Assembly (NCBI GenBank): GCA_030632925.1
Contig: DAOVTU010000063.1
Location: 1 to 9,832 of the forward strand
Source: Candidatus Krumholzibacteriia bacterium
GTDB lineage: Bacteria; Krumholzibacteriota; Krumholzibacteriia; LZORAL124-64-63
DNA length: 9,832 bases
Direction: 5' to 3'
Below are positions 1 through 7,300 of this stretch, piece by piece (the stretch's first letter is position 1; the number at the start of each line of letters is the position of its first letter). A program made the translations under genes and the position numbers. Below the pieces are notes generated by a model that worked only from the letters and a program-made list of their open reading frames with translations, was not told the origin of the DNA and searched no databases.

Positions 1-532
1 CCAGGTTCCAGGCCTGGTCGATGCCCCAGACATCCACCCCGCGGCGGGCCCAGTAGACAGCCGCGCCGAAGTCATCCGGCGTGCTTTCCGAAAGGGTGCC
101 GGGCAGGAACATACCGGTGAAATCCTTGGCGTCACCGTGCTGCAGGAAAATGGTTTTGCGGGCTTTGACCGGCTCGCCGCGCCGGCCTTCCCTGACCACG
201 CGATGCAGGGCGATCACGTCTTCATCGGCCCAACCGACTTTGATTTCCCAGCGGTAGTGCATGATGCCTTCGACCACTTCCTGGCAGTCGTAGCCGACAA
301 CGACACTGAAGGATTTGTCAGGGTCGGCCTGGGGCGGGGTTTCGTTTTCGTCGAGGGGCCAGCCGGTCAGGGCCAGGATTTCGGCGGTGGCTTGATCGCG
401 GATGATGCTGCTCTGGCCTTGGGTGGTGTCTGGATAGGTGTCTTGCTCAGGAGCTGTGGTGCGGTCGGTACTGCAACCGGTCAGTAGAATTGCAGCGGTG
501 AACAGGATGGCGAAAAATCGGATAGATCTCAT
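1..532 (-). CDS. Lipoprotein with alpha/beta-hydrolase-like region (partial, 3' end outside window)
   Basis: Reading leftward from the ATG at 532-530 gives 177 uninterrupted codons to the window edge. The product begins with a lipoprotein signal: positively charged MRSIR, hydrophobic FFAILFTAAILL, then the lipobox L-T-G-C with the lipidated cysteine at residue 20. A polar linker rich in T, D and Q follows, so the mature protein is probably membrane-anchored outside the cytoplasm. Residues about 127-175 look like the start of an alpha/beta-hydrolase fold: a TIFLQHGD strand with a possible oxyanion-hole HG, and AVYWARRGVDVWGID, the usual helix plus strand-3 region. The nucleophile elbow would lie outside the window, so catalysis cannot be judged. 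A Shine-Dalgarno GGGAGGA (545-539) lies 6 bases before the ATG and supports this start. The gene diverges from the metalloprotease at 847. The lipoprotein call is secure; the hydrolase call is by resemblance only. Confidence 0.72.
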   Translation of the reverse strand, partial: MRSIRFFAILFTAAILLTGCSTDRTTAPEQDTYPDTTQGQSSIIRDQATAEILALTGWPLDENETPPQADPDKSFSVVVGYDCQEVVEGIMHYRWEIKVGWADEDVIALHRVVREGRRGEPVKARKTIFLQHGDAKDFTGMFLPGTLSESTPDDFGAAVYWARRGVDVWGIDQAWNL

Positions 533-649
533 AGAGAGTCCTCCCTTTTCGGTATCCGGGGATGTTGGAAGGTGCAGGTGGTTAGGTGGGCGAGTCCTGC
601 TCTCGCGGTGCCGTGATCCCCCAATCGCGGCAAGAATCACCGTATCATT

Positions 650-667
650 TTGACTGGCGCAATTCAA
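650..667. repeat. Imperfect palindrome, copy 1 (possible operator)
   Basis: TTGAC-N8-TTCAA, an almost symmetric pair of half-sites. It matches copy 2 at 690-707: the outer half-sites of both copies (TTGA and AATTCAA) are exactly 40 bp apart, and both contain an internal CTGGC. It overlaps the weak leftward -35 candidate at 667-662. A pair of protein-binding sites is an inference. Confidence 0.4.
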
Positions 668-689
668 GTAATTCCCAACCGAATTGATG

Positions 690-707
690 TTGAACTGGCA
701 AATTCAA
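690..707. repeat. Imperfect palindrome, copy 2, overlapping the -35 box
   Basis: TTGAA-N8-TTCAA, a perfect 5+5 half-site palindrome. Its first six bases plus one double as the rightward -35 hexamer (TTGAAC, 690-695). A regulator bound here would compete with RNA polymerase. It is the second copy of the site at 650-667. Confidence 0.42.
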
Positions 708-719
708 CTGTGCTACAAT
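690..719 (+). promoter_or_regulatory. Sigma70-type promoter for the metalloprotease gene
   Basis: The -35 is TTGAAC (690-695), the spacer is 18 bp, and the -10 is TACAAT (714-719), preceded by TG one base upstream (TGC-TACAAT, an extended -10). Five of six -10 bases and four of six -35 bases match the E. coli consensus. Transcription would start near 726-727 and leave a leader of about 120 bases before the GTG start at 847. The -35 lies inside a palindrome, so regulation is likely. Confidence 0.62.
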
Positions 720-846
720 ACCAGAGCGACGACGTGGGACTTGGTGGGATAGACGTGACTCGCACTTACTGTAACGCATATCAGCACTTAGCCCTCCTGT
801 TGCGACCAGACATGGATCAATCGACCCCCTGACAAAGGAGCTCGCC

Positions 847-2604
847 GTGGTAAGACTCAAAGCAGCCCGAATCATCCTGTTGACCCTAGCTGTATTCCTC
901 TTCGGAGCAAACGCCGCCCTCGCTGGTGATGCGTATTTCGAAAACACCGCCGGCAAAACCGTCGAAGGCGTGCGCTGCGCCACTCCGATTCCCTCCATAG
1001 AACGTACTGAACAAGTGGCCAGTGAAGTCAGTGCCTGGCTGAAGGCCGGCGGACAAATCGCCGACAAGGCCGGCGACGTGGTCATTCCCATTGCCATGCA
1101 CGTTGTGGCCCACGACGACGGCTACGGCGACGTGAGCGACTCGGCCATCGCCGCCCAGATACAGGTGCTGAACGATGCTTACGTGGGCACCGGTTTCGCC
1201 TTCACCCTGGCCAGCACCGACCGCACCTACGACACGCGCTGGTCGACCCACCGCTACGGCAGCCGCACCATGGTGCTGATGAAGGAAGCGCTGGCCATCG
1301 ATCCGGCCACGACCTTCAACATGTACCTTTGCGACATCGGCGGCGGCCTGCTGGGCTACGCCACGTTCCCGGACATGTACCCCGAAGACGATCCCCTGCA
1401 CGGCGTTGTTTGCCTGTTCTCGTCGGTGCCCGGCGGCACGGCGGTGCCCTACAACGAAGGCGATACGGCGACCCATGAAGCCGGTCATTACCTCGGCCTG
1501 TACCACACCTTCCAGGGTGGCTGCACCGTACCTGGCGATTATGTCGACGATACTCCGGCCGAAAGCTCGGCCGCCTTTGGCTGCCCCATTGGCCGCGACA
1601 CCTGTGTTGGTGACGATGTGGATCCCATCCACAACTTCATGGACTACACCGACGATTACTGCATGGACCACTTCACGGCCGACCAATCGGTGCGCATGAA
1701 CGAGCAGATGGCCCTGTACCGCCCAACGATGTACGGCGGCACCGTGGTGACCGGCCCGACGGCTGCTTTTGCCGGCGCGCCCACCAGCGGTGTGTACCCC
1801 CTGGATGTGCAGTTCACCGACCAGTCGACGGGCACGCCCACGAGCTGGAGCTGGACCTTTGGCGACGGTGGTACGGCGACCAGCCAGAACCCCGCCCACA
1901 CCTACACCGCGGCCGGCAGCTACGATGTCAGCCTGACGGTGGCCAATGCCGACGGTTCCGATACGTTGACCAAGAGCGGCTACATTGTTGTGAGTGAGCC
2001 GGGCACCGGCGCTACGACTATGTACGTGGCCGCCATGGCAGCCTCCCGCATCAAAATTCGGGCGGAATATGCGGGCACCTGCCTGGTGACCGTACTCGGT
2101 GATGACGGCCTGCCTGTTGGTGGCGCTGCCGTGACGGCCGCCTACGAGGGCCCAACCAACGGCACCGTCAGTGGCACCACCGCAGCCGACGGCACGGTGA
2201 CTTTGCAAGCCGCCGCCATGAAAAAACCGATTGGCGAATGGTGCTTCGAAGTCACGAACGTGACCCACGCGACGCTGAGCTATGACGCGGGCGCCAACGT
2301 GACGACACGGACCTGCGAGAGCGGCGATGTGTTCCGTGGCGGCGTGACTGTGGCGCTGGACAACCATCCGAACCCGTTCAACCCGATGACGGTGATCGAG
2401 TTTGCGTTGCCCACCGAAAGCCAGGTGACGTTGCGGATTTATGACGCTCGCGGCCGCCTGGTCGGCATGCCGGTTAACGGCTATGTCGGCGCCGGTTCCC
2501 ACTCGGTGACCTGGGATGCCCGCGACCGCGCCAGTGGCGTGTATTTCTATCAACTGAAGGCTGGAGATTTCGTGGAAACGCGGAAGATGATGTTGTTGAA
2601 ATAG
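847..2604 (+). CDS. Secreted M43-type zinc metalloprotease with PKD and C-terminal sorting domains
   Basis: This 585-aa extracellular endopeptidase starts at GTG, with AAAGGAG (834-840) six bases upstream. A Sec signal peptide occupies residues 1-26 (VRLKAARIILLTLAVFLFGANAALA, then GD). The catalytic domain spans about 75-295. The zinc motif HEAGHYLGLYH supplies H210, E211, H214 and H220, the extended HExxHxxGxxH of metzincins, and a Met-turn NFMDY has M265. Cysteines 226, 246, 253 and 272 fit the disulfides known near the active site of pappalysin/ulilysin (MEROPS M43) enzymes. A PKD domain follows at about 303-384 (SWSWTFGDGG, NPAHTYTAAGSYDVSLTV). Residues about 388-490 form a beta-rich module I cannot assign, with cysteines 412, 466 and 490. 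The end (501-585: NHPNPFNP, GVYFYQL, RKMMLLK) is a FlgD-like/Por-type C-terminal module that typically directs secretion or surface attachment in FCB-type bacteria. Any propeptide is short (27-75). The substrate is unknown. The gene stands alone and ends at a strong terminator. Confidence 0.9.
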   Translation: MVRLKAARIILLTLAVFLFGANAALAGDAYFENTAGKTVEGVRCATPIPSIERTEQVASEVSAWLKAGGQIADKAGDVVIPIAMHVVAHDDGYGDVSDSAIAAQIQVLNDAYVGTGFAFTLASTDRTYDTRWSTHRYGSRTMVLMKEALAIDPATTFNMYLCDIGGGLLGYATFPDMYPEDDPLHGVVCLFSSVPGGTAVPYNEGDTATHEAGHYLGLYHTFQGGCTVPGDYVDDTPAESSAAFGCPIGRDTCVGDDVDPIHNFMDYTDDYCMDHFTADQSVRMNEQMALYRPTMYGGTVVTGPTAAFAGAPTSGVYPLDVQFTDQSTGTPTSWSWTFGDGGTATSQNPAHTYTAAGSYDVSLTVANADGSDTLTKSGYIVVSEPGTGATTMYVAAMAASRIKIRAEYAGTCLVTVLGDDGLPVGGAAVTAAYEGPTNGTVSGTTAADGTVTLQAAAMKKPIGEWCFEVTNVTHATLSYDAGANVTTRTCESGDVFRGGVTVALDNHPNPFNPMTVIEFALPTESQVTLRIYDARGRLVGMPVNGYVGAGSHSVTWDARDRASGVYFYQLKAGDFVETRKMMLLK

Positions 2605-2624
2605 GAAGCCTTTGTTAGAAAGGT

Positions 2625-2798
2625 TTGTATGGGGCCCGGGGTTCACCCTGGGCCCTTTTTTTGGCGCTGCTTTTTGGGACATTGTTGGCGCTGACTATTG
2701 GTGGGGAGGCGGTGACGGCCAAGACGATGGTCGGGATGTTGATGACGGTTGGGGAGATTTGCGCACCCTGGGTCAAGCCGAAAAGGGACCTGAGTTAG
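2625..2798 (+). pseudogene. Possible C-terminal remnant of an EamA/DMT-type transporter
   Basis: An open frame (phase of the TAG at 2796-2798) encodes a hydrophobic stretch, LFLALLFGTLLALTIGG, then EAVTAKTMVGMLMTVGEI. This resembles the final helix-turn-helix of EamA/DMT permeases (typical pattern GE-x-LT-x-x-T-x-x-G-x-x-L-I-x-x-G). A short basic tail, WVKPKRDLS, ends it. Codon choice looks coding, with G or C in most third positions. There is no plausible start or ribosome-binding site, and the frame closes at a TAG just upstream. It runs through the terminator hairpin at 2632-2662 and overlaps the 3' end of the convergent hydrolase gene by 26 bases. I read it as a decayed gene tail left after rearrangement. 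The match is from memory and short, so chance is possible. Confidence 0.3.
2632..2662 (+). terminator. Intrinsic terminator of the metalloprotease gene
   Basis: A 10-bp stem, GGGCCCGGGG (2632-2641) with CCCTGGGCCC (2646-2655), has one G-T wobble and a TTCA loop. It is followed at once by seven T residues (2656-2662). It lies 27 bases past the stop codon. On the minus strand the same hairpin is followed by CATACAAACC with no U-tract, so it should act only on rightward transcription. Confidence 0.92.
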
Positions 2799-3669
2799 CG
2801 GACACAAATTTAACAACCCTCTTCACCACATCCGGCGCTTTCAGAACCCGCAAATGTCCCAACCCCGTGGTCTGCTGAAACTCCCCATCCGGCCACGCAG
2901 CAGCGATGGCCCGGCCCCCGCGCCAAGGCACGGTGCGGTCGTCACGATCAGCAATCACCAACAGCGGCGCGCGCTGATCGCGGGCCAAATTTTGTGGCTC
3001 AAAATCTGACCACAAGCCACGGGCGCTGGCCTCGAACTGGGTCTTGATCCGCTCAAGAACCGTGTCCGTAAATCCCATGGCCTCGACAAATTGCGACGTG
3101 TGCGATTCCATTTCGCTGGGCGGATTCAGAAAAACAGCCTTCCCGATCGGCGCCCCCGACCGCATGGCAAATCCCGAAGCACTGCAGCCGATACTGTGCC
3201 CCACCACGGCGTGCACACCGCCAAGTTGACGGGTCAGCGCCAGAACCACCCGCCCCACTTCAAACGCATTGGTTGTCCGCCCCGGCGACTGCCCGTGAGC
3301 AGGCGCATCGTAAGTCACCACACTGAAGCCCGCCTCGAGCAACGCCGGCACAAACAGGCCCAGATGGCTGCCGCGGCTGCCCCATCCATGTTGCAGCAAA
3401 ACCGTCGGACCATCGCCCCAGGACCAGGCGGGCAGGTCGTATCCTTCGGCCTTGATCCTGAACGGCGTGGCCTCGCTCAACAGCTTCTTTTCGGCGGGAC
3501 GAAGGGGCCGTGAACCCTGCGGATGCAGGAATATCGAGATGGCCAGCTTAGCCGCCAACCCCGGCGCCAGCCGCGACAACACGCTCATGCCGAATCGCAC
3601 TGGCGAGGGAATATTAATACGTACGTTCGTGCTATTTCCCAGAACCAAAACTTCAGCGTCGGACTTCAT
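2773..3669 (-). CDS. Alpha/beta-hydrolase fold protein (serine hydrolase)
   Basis: This 298-aa protein carries the complete serine-hydrolase machinery. The oxyanion-hole HGW is at residues 94-96. Strand 4 and its loop are TYDAPAHGQS (119-128). The nucleophile elbow is GHSIG with S159, the acid is D244 in the DRTVP turn, and H272 is in GLGHLRV. Residues about 22-49 form a hydrophobic, partly amphipathic helix ahead of the core and may touch the membrane; no cleavable signal peptide is seen. The start has AGAGGAA (3680-3674) four bases upstream, which favours it over the internal Met28. It lies 24 bases downstream of the TetR-type gene on the same strand, so the two are almost certainly co-transcribed and the hydrolase is the probable regulatory target. 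The substrate (ester, thioester, lactone or other) cannot be deduced. No terminator is evident after its TGA. Confidence 0.85.
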   Translation of the reverse strand: MKSDAEVLVLGNSTNVRINIPSPVRFGMSVLSRLAPGLAAKLAISIFLHPQGSRPLRPAEKKLLSEATPFRIKAEGYDLPAWSWGDGPTVLLQHGWGSRGSHLGLFVPALLEAGFSVVTYDAPAHGQSPGRTTNAFEVGRVVLALTRQLGGVHAVVGHSIGCSASGFAMRSGAPIGKAVFLNPPSEMESHTSQFVEAMGFTDTVLERIKTQFEASARGLWSDFEPQNLARDQRAPLLVIADRDDRTVPWRGGRAIAAAWPDGEFQQTTGLGHLRVLKAPDVVKRVVKFVSANSGPFSA

Positions 3670-3693
3670 CAGCTTCCTCTATCTCGTAAGGGT

Positions 3694-4284
3694 TCAGGCC
3701 CGGCTTTGGGCCAATAATCCGGCAATTGCCCCGCGGGCATAGTCTTCGGCGCGTGGGTCTTTCAGCATGCGCTGGGAATTGTGGTAGCCAAACAGGATGG
3801 CGTTGAACTGAAAAGCGAACTGGTCGCAGTCCAGATCTTCCCGCAGATGCCCCTCGGCGATGGCCCGGCGCGCGGCCTCGGCCAGGGTCTCGAACCACAA
3901 TTGCTGCCACTTTTCCATGTAGTCGCGGGGAATGCCGGGCCGGTCGTCCAGCTCGGTGGCGGCCTGCACAAAGAGGCAGCCGCCCTCCTGCGTATTGATC
4001 GTCACCCAATCCAACCAGTTGTCGAACAACGCCTGGATGCGCGGCAGGCCGGGCTTCTTGCGGAAAGCCGGCACGACCACCTTGTCGCGGTAATCCTGGG
4101 CCGTAAACTCCAAAACCTGCACTTCCAGCGCCTCTTTGGAGCCGAAATGGGCAAACAACCCACTTTTGGAAAGCCCCATCTCAGTGGCCAGATGGCCGAT
4201 GGTGAGGGTTTCGAGACCGATGCGACTGGCGAGCTGGGAGGCTCGTTCGAGGATGGCTTGTTTGGTGTCTTCGCCTTTGGTCAT
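3694..4284 (-). CDS. TetR/AcrR-family transcriptional regulator
   Basis: The 196-aa protein is of usual TetR length. The N-terminal domain (about 6-55) has the family's helix-turn-helix: TLTIGHLATEMGLSKSGLFA followed by HFGSKEAL. The all-helical C-terminal part (about 75-190) would bind a ligand and dimerise; GGCLFVQAATELDDRPG (101-117) is a pattern typical of one TetR C-terminal subgroup that I cannot name with certainty. It probably represses itself and the hydrolase gene 24 bases downstream. Its own promoter fills the 44-bp gap after the transglutaminase gene. There is no Shine-Dalgarno before the ATG (preceding bases ACCTTC), and the -10 box ends only six bases upstream, so translation probably begins on a leaderless mRNA. 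The next in-frame Met (residue 36) lies inside the DNA-binding motif and cannot be the start. Confidence 0.9.
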   Translation of the reverse strand: MTKGEDTKQAILERASQLASRIGLETLTIGHLATEMGLSKSGLFAHFGSKEALEVQVLEFTAQDYRDKVVVPAFRKKPGLPRIQALFDNWLDWVTINTQEGGCLFVQAATELDDRPGIPRDYMEKWQQLWFETLAEAARRAIAEGHLREDLDCDQFAFQFNAILFGYHNSQRMLKDPRAEDYARGAIAGLLAQSRA

Positions 4285-4290
4285 GAAGGT

Positions 4291-4319
4291 ATAATAGTAC
4301 GGTCGTTCGTATTTGTAAA
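4291..4319 (-). promoter_or_regulatory. Promoter of the TetR-hydrolase operon
   Basis: Reading leftward: -35 TTTACA (4319-4314), a 17-bp spacer, and -10 TATTAT (4296-4291); each hexamer matches consensus at five of six positions. The expected start point, six to eight bases past the -10, falls at or within a base or two of the ATG at 4284. The -35 begins only nine bases after the stop codon of the upstream transglutaminase gene, leaving no room for a terminator, so read-through from that gene may add to expression. Confidence 0.7.
4298..4311. promoter_or_regulatory. Palindromic operator candidate inside the promoter spacer
   Basis: TACGGTCGTTCGTA is an imperfect palindrome with 10 of 14 positions symmetric and outer arms TACG/CGTA. 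It lies wholly between the -35 (4319-4314) and -10 (4296-4291) boxes of the TetR gene. This is a classic position for an autorepressor, and the size is similar to known TetR-family operators. Binding by the adjacent regulator is an inference. Confidence 0.55.
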
Positions 4320-4328
4320 GACCCTCAT

Positions 4329-7300
4329 TTAATCCAACCGCAAATGATGCGACTTGCCCAGATCCCGCAGGACCTGATCCAACCAGGTCTTGAACCCCTC
4401 GTAAGCCTGCCTGTTGACCACGTCCCCCGCAATCACCAAGGTGCGCTGGGCCAGCAACCCGCCCTCAACCTGACTGTACTGCGTGGCATACCGGCACCCC
4501 TGCCAGATGTACTCCACATCTTTTGGTGTCCGGCTCAGCACCAATCCCGCCGGCAGTTTCAAATCGATCCGGTCCTCTTCGCAAATATTCAGCCGCCACA
4601 GGTCCACCGGCACCTCGCGCTTCGGGTCGGCCGTGATGGTGGCGAAACGGTCGGCCAATTGGCTGGACCAGGGCAGGTCCACCGACATGATCCCGTCATC
4701 GTTGACGCCAAACTGCGGCACCCGGAAACGGGTCTCGCGCTGCACGCCGTCTGAGCCGGGTTCCGTGCCCTGCAGGTCGACTTCTTCGACCATCACGCCG
4801 GGAAACTGCACCGCCAGATTTTTGCTTTGCTTCGACTGTAATTCACTGTCGATGTCATCGCCCATGTCGCGCCGAATCCAGGCCACGTGGTCCACCTGCT
4901 TGATCGTCTCGCGGCGGTTGACCAGACCGTCACCGTTGTCCAGGACCTCCACTTCCGAGGCCACCACGTAGGGGTAGTCGCTCGCTGGTTGGCCCTCGAT
5001 AATGACCAGATCTTCGGTCTGTTCATCGACCACCAACGCCACCGTGCCGGCCAGATACCGCGGCACCTGTCCCATGTCACCCTTGGTGAAAGTCGGGTCG
5101 TACCACTGGTAGCCACCGCCATCCCGGGCGCGGCACACGATGGCATGATTGAACCGGGGCGAGGGCAGGAAAGGCCGGTTGCTGGGCGCGTAAGGTGTCA
5201 CCAGGGCAAATTTGTACCCCGTGTGCCCCTCAGCCTTCAGCAACGCCATCATCAAGCAGGCCTTGTCCTTACAATCACCGTAGCCATCCAGCAATACGGC
5301 CGAAGCCCGCCGCGGGATGTACGCCGATTGGAAAAACGGAATGCTCTCGTACCGGATTTCATTGGCCACGAAATGGAAAACCTTCGCCACCAGTTCGTCG
5401 TCGGTGGTGCATTCGGCGGCCAATTCTGCCGCCTTCTTTTTGATGTGCCGATCAATTTGGATCTGGCCTTCGGCGATGTCCGCATACCAGCCGGCAATGT
5501 CGCCCCAGCCTCCGACATTCGAGACATCCACCCAGGGCAGGTAGGAAAGTGCGGAGGGCGAATAGGGCTCGCTTTCTCCGGCCGGGATGTTCGCGTACTC
5601 CCAAACCCGCCGTGTCATCTTGCCGCTCACGCCCTCTTTGCGAGGGTAACCCTCGGCGGCAAAAGCGGCACCGTTCCACTCCCGCGCCTCCACCTCAACG
5701 CCGTCGGGATAGATGATTTCATACCGCGATTTCAGGCACCTGTTGCGAGCAAAGGAAAAGAGGTGCTGGTCCCAGAGGTAACCCGACAGGTTGCCCGTGA
5801 CGAACTCGTTGGTCTGGTAGTGGATGAAGACGATGTCGCCGATCGAAAGTCCGGGGAAGGTGATCACGGTGGAGTACTGTTCGCCCTCGGTCTCGACGCC
5901 GTCTTCCTTGATCACCGTTTTGGAAACCACCACCGGGTCGCTGCCCCGGCTCGAGCGGAAACTGAAATCTTCCCACTGCTCCATGCCTTCTTCGGTCAAA
6001 ATCTGCACGGCGTAGGCGTAGTCCACCAGCGAAGCCCGGTTGTCGAAGACCAGGCAGCGTTTTTGCGACAACAGCACGACAGCGTCTTCGCCGGAGTATG
6101 CGGCGGGGTCCACGCGCAATTTTTCAATGTCCGCTATTTTGGGATCAGGCATCGCCACACGAAACGAAGGGCGGCCCAACAGGCCATTGATGCGGTCGCG
6201 AGTGGCGAAGTTGGCGGGATTGACTTCCAGGGACTTGACGAGCACAAAAGCGGCTTCGCGATTCAGGAGTTGGTCGTAGTCCTGGCGTACGTAACTGCTG
6301 GAACCGCCGAGCATGGCCTGCATGGCAGCGCTGCCCGCGGGGGTGAACAACTGCCGGTAAATGCCGTCTTTCTGGACCACCCCGGCCTCGATAAAGCTGG
6401 CCAGATATCCCTGGAACCACTGGTTCTGCGGGAAGCTCTTGATGTAGGACAAAAGCTCCACCAGGGCGTCTTCTTTCTCGCCATCGGTGACCATGGCTCT
6501 CAAGTAGGCATACCACCACACATCCACCTGCGGCTGCAGGCGGGTCAGCTCTTCGATATCCCGGCGGGCGGCGCCGAAATCTTCCTGTTGCCAGTTTTTG
6601 ACGAATGCCGCGTAAAGGCGCAGGCCCGGCAACTGCCGCTTGTCGCCCTCTTTGCGGTACCTCACATCTTCGCGCAGCGAACCCTGGTGCAGATGAAAAC
6701 GGCCCAAGGCGTAGTAGGGTTCGGCCTCATCGGGAAAACGGAACTGGGCCTTGACCGCCGCGCCCTGCATGTCTTCCCACATGCCGCTCTTTTCCAAGAC
6801 TTCCATTTTAGCGAGCAGCGCGGTGTAGCAATCCTGGGCTTCTTTCAACACCTCGTCCAGGGCTTCAAGGGCCAAATTGTAACGCTTTTTTCCCAGATTG
6901 AGCTTGGCCTGCATGACAACCGCGGCGCTCAACTTGGGCGCTTCGGCGAGGATCTCGGCCAACATCGAAGCCAGCGACGGGTCACCCTCCTGGGTCCCGT
7001 TCAAGGTCGCCAACCGCATCAGCCCGCACTTGGGATAGGCGGCGATGATCTCCTGCTGCAGTTCGCGGTAATCATCGGGCGAGTCCTGTCCCTGGGAACG
7101 CAGGATGTTCCAGAAACGGGCCTCCATATTTTCGGCCGGGTCCTTGGCACGGACCTCGATGGCGGCCCCCATTTGCCCCTCCACCGGACGAGGATTCAGG
7201 TCGCCAACCGCATCGAAGGTGTTGTGCTTGGGGTCAACAACCAGACCCTTGATCGTCGAGCCGTCCGGATGCGACAACGAGCACGTGACTCCGGCCCGAT

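Larger units (their letters stand above)
533..846. other. Divergent intergenic region, 314 bp
   Basis: No convincing gene lies here. The 60-codon frame at 650-832 has a TTG start, no ribosome-binding site and no recognisable protein features. The region separates two divergent exported-protein genes. It contains the rightward promoter at 690-719, two imperfect palindromes at 650-667 and 690-707, and a roughly 120-base leader before the GTG at 847. For the leftward gene the best promoter I can find is weak: TTGAAT (667-662), a 17-bp spacer and TACGGT (644-639), only 3 of 6 bases matching the -10 consensus. Confidence 0.6.

Noticed and set aside
137..487. 116-codon plus-strand frame at the left end
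   Set aside because: Antisense to the lipoprotein gene, which has a lipobox signal peptide and a strong ribosome-binding site; the plus-strand product has no recognisable features.
639..667. Leftward promoter for the lipoprotein gene (TTGAAT-17-TACGGT)
   Set aside because: The -10 matches consensus at only three of six bases, so I mention it in the intergenic entry but do not call it.
886..2682. 598-codon open frame on the minus strand opposite the protease
   Set aside because: The translation is low-complexity (rich in H, G, A, R, V) with no domains, and it is fully antisense to a gene with a signal peptide, zinc motif and terminator. Typical shadow of GC-rich coding DNA.
4290..4295. Perfect TATAAT on the plus strand
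   Set aside because: No -35-like hexamer lies 16-18 bp upstream and there is no rightward gene after it; it is the complement of the leftward -10 region.
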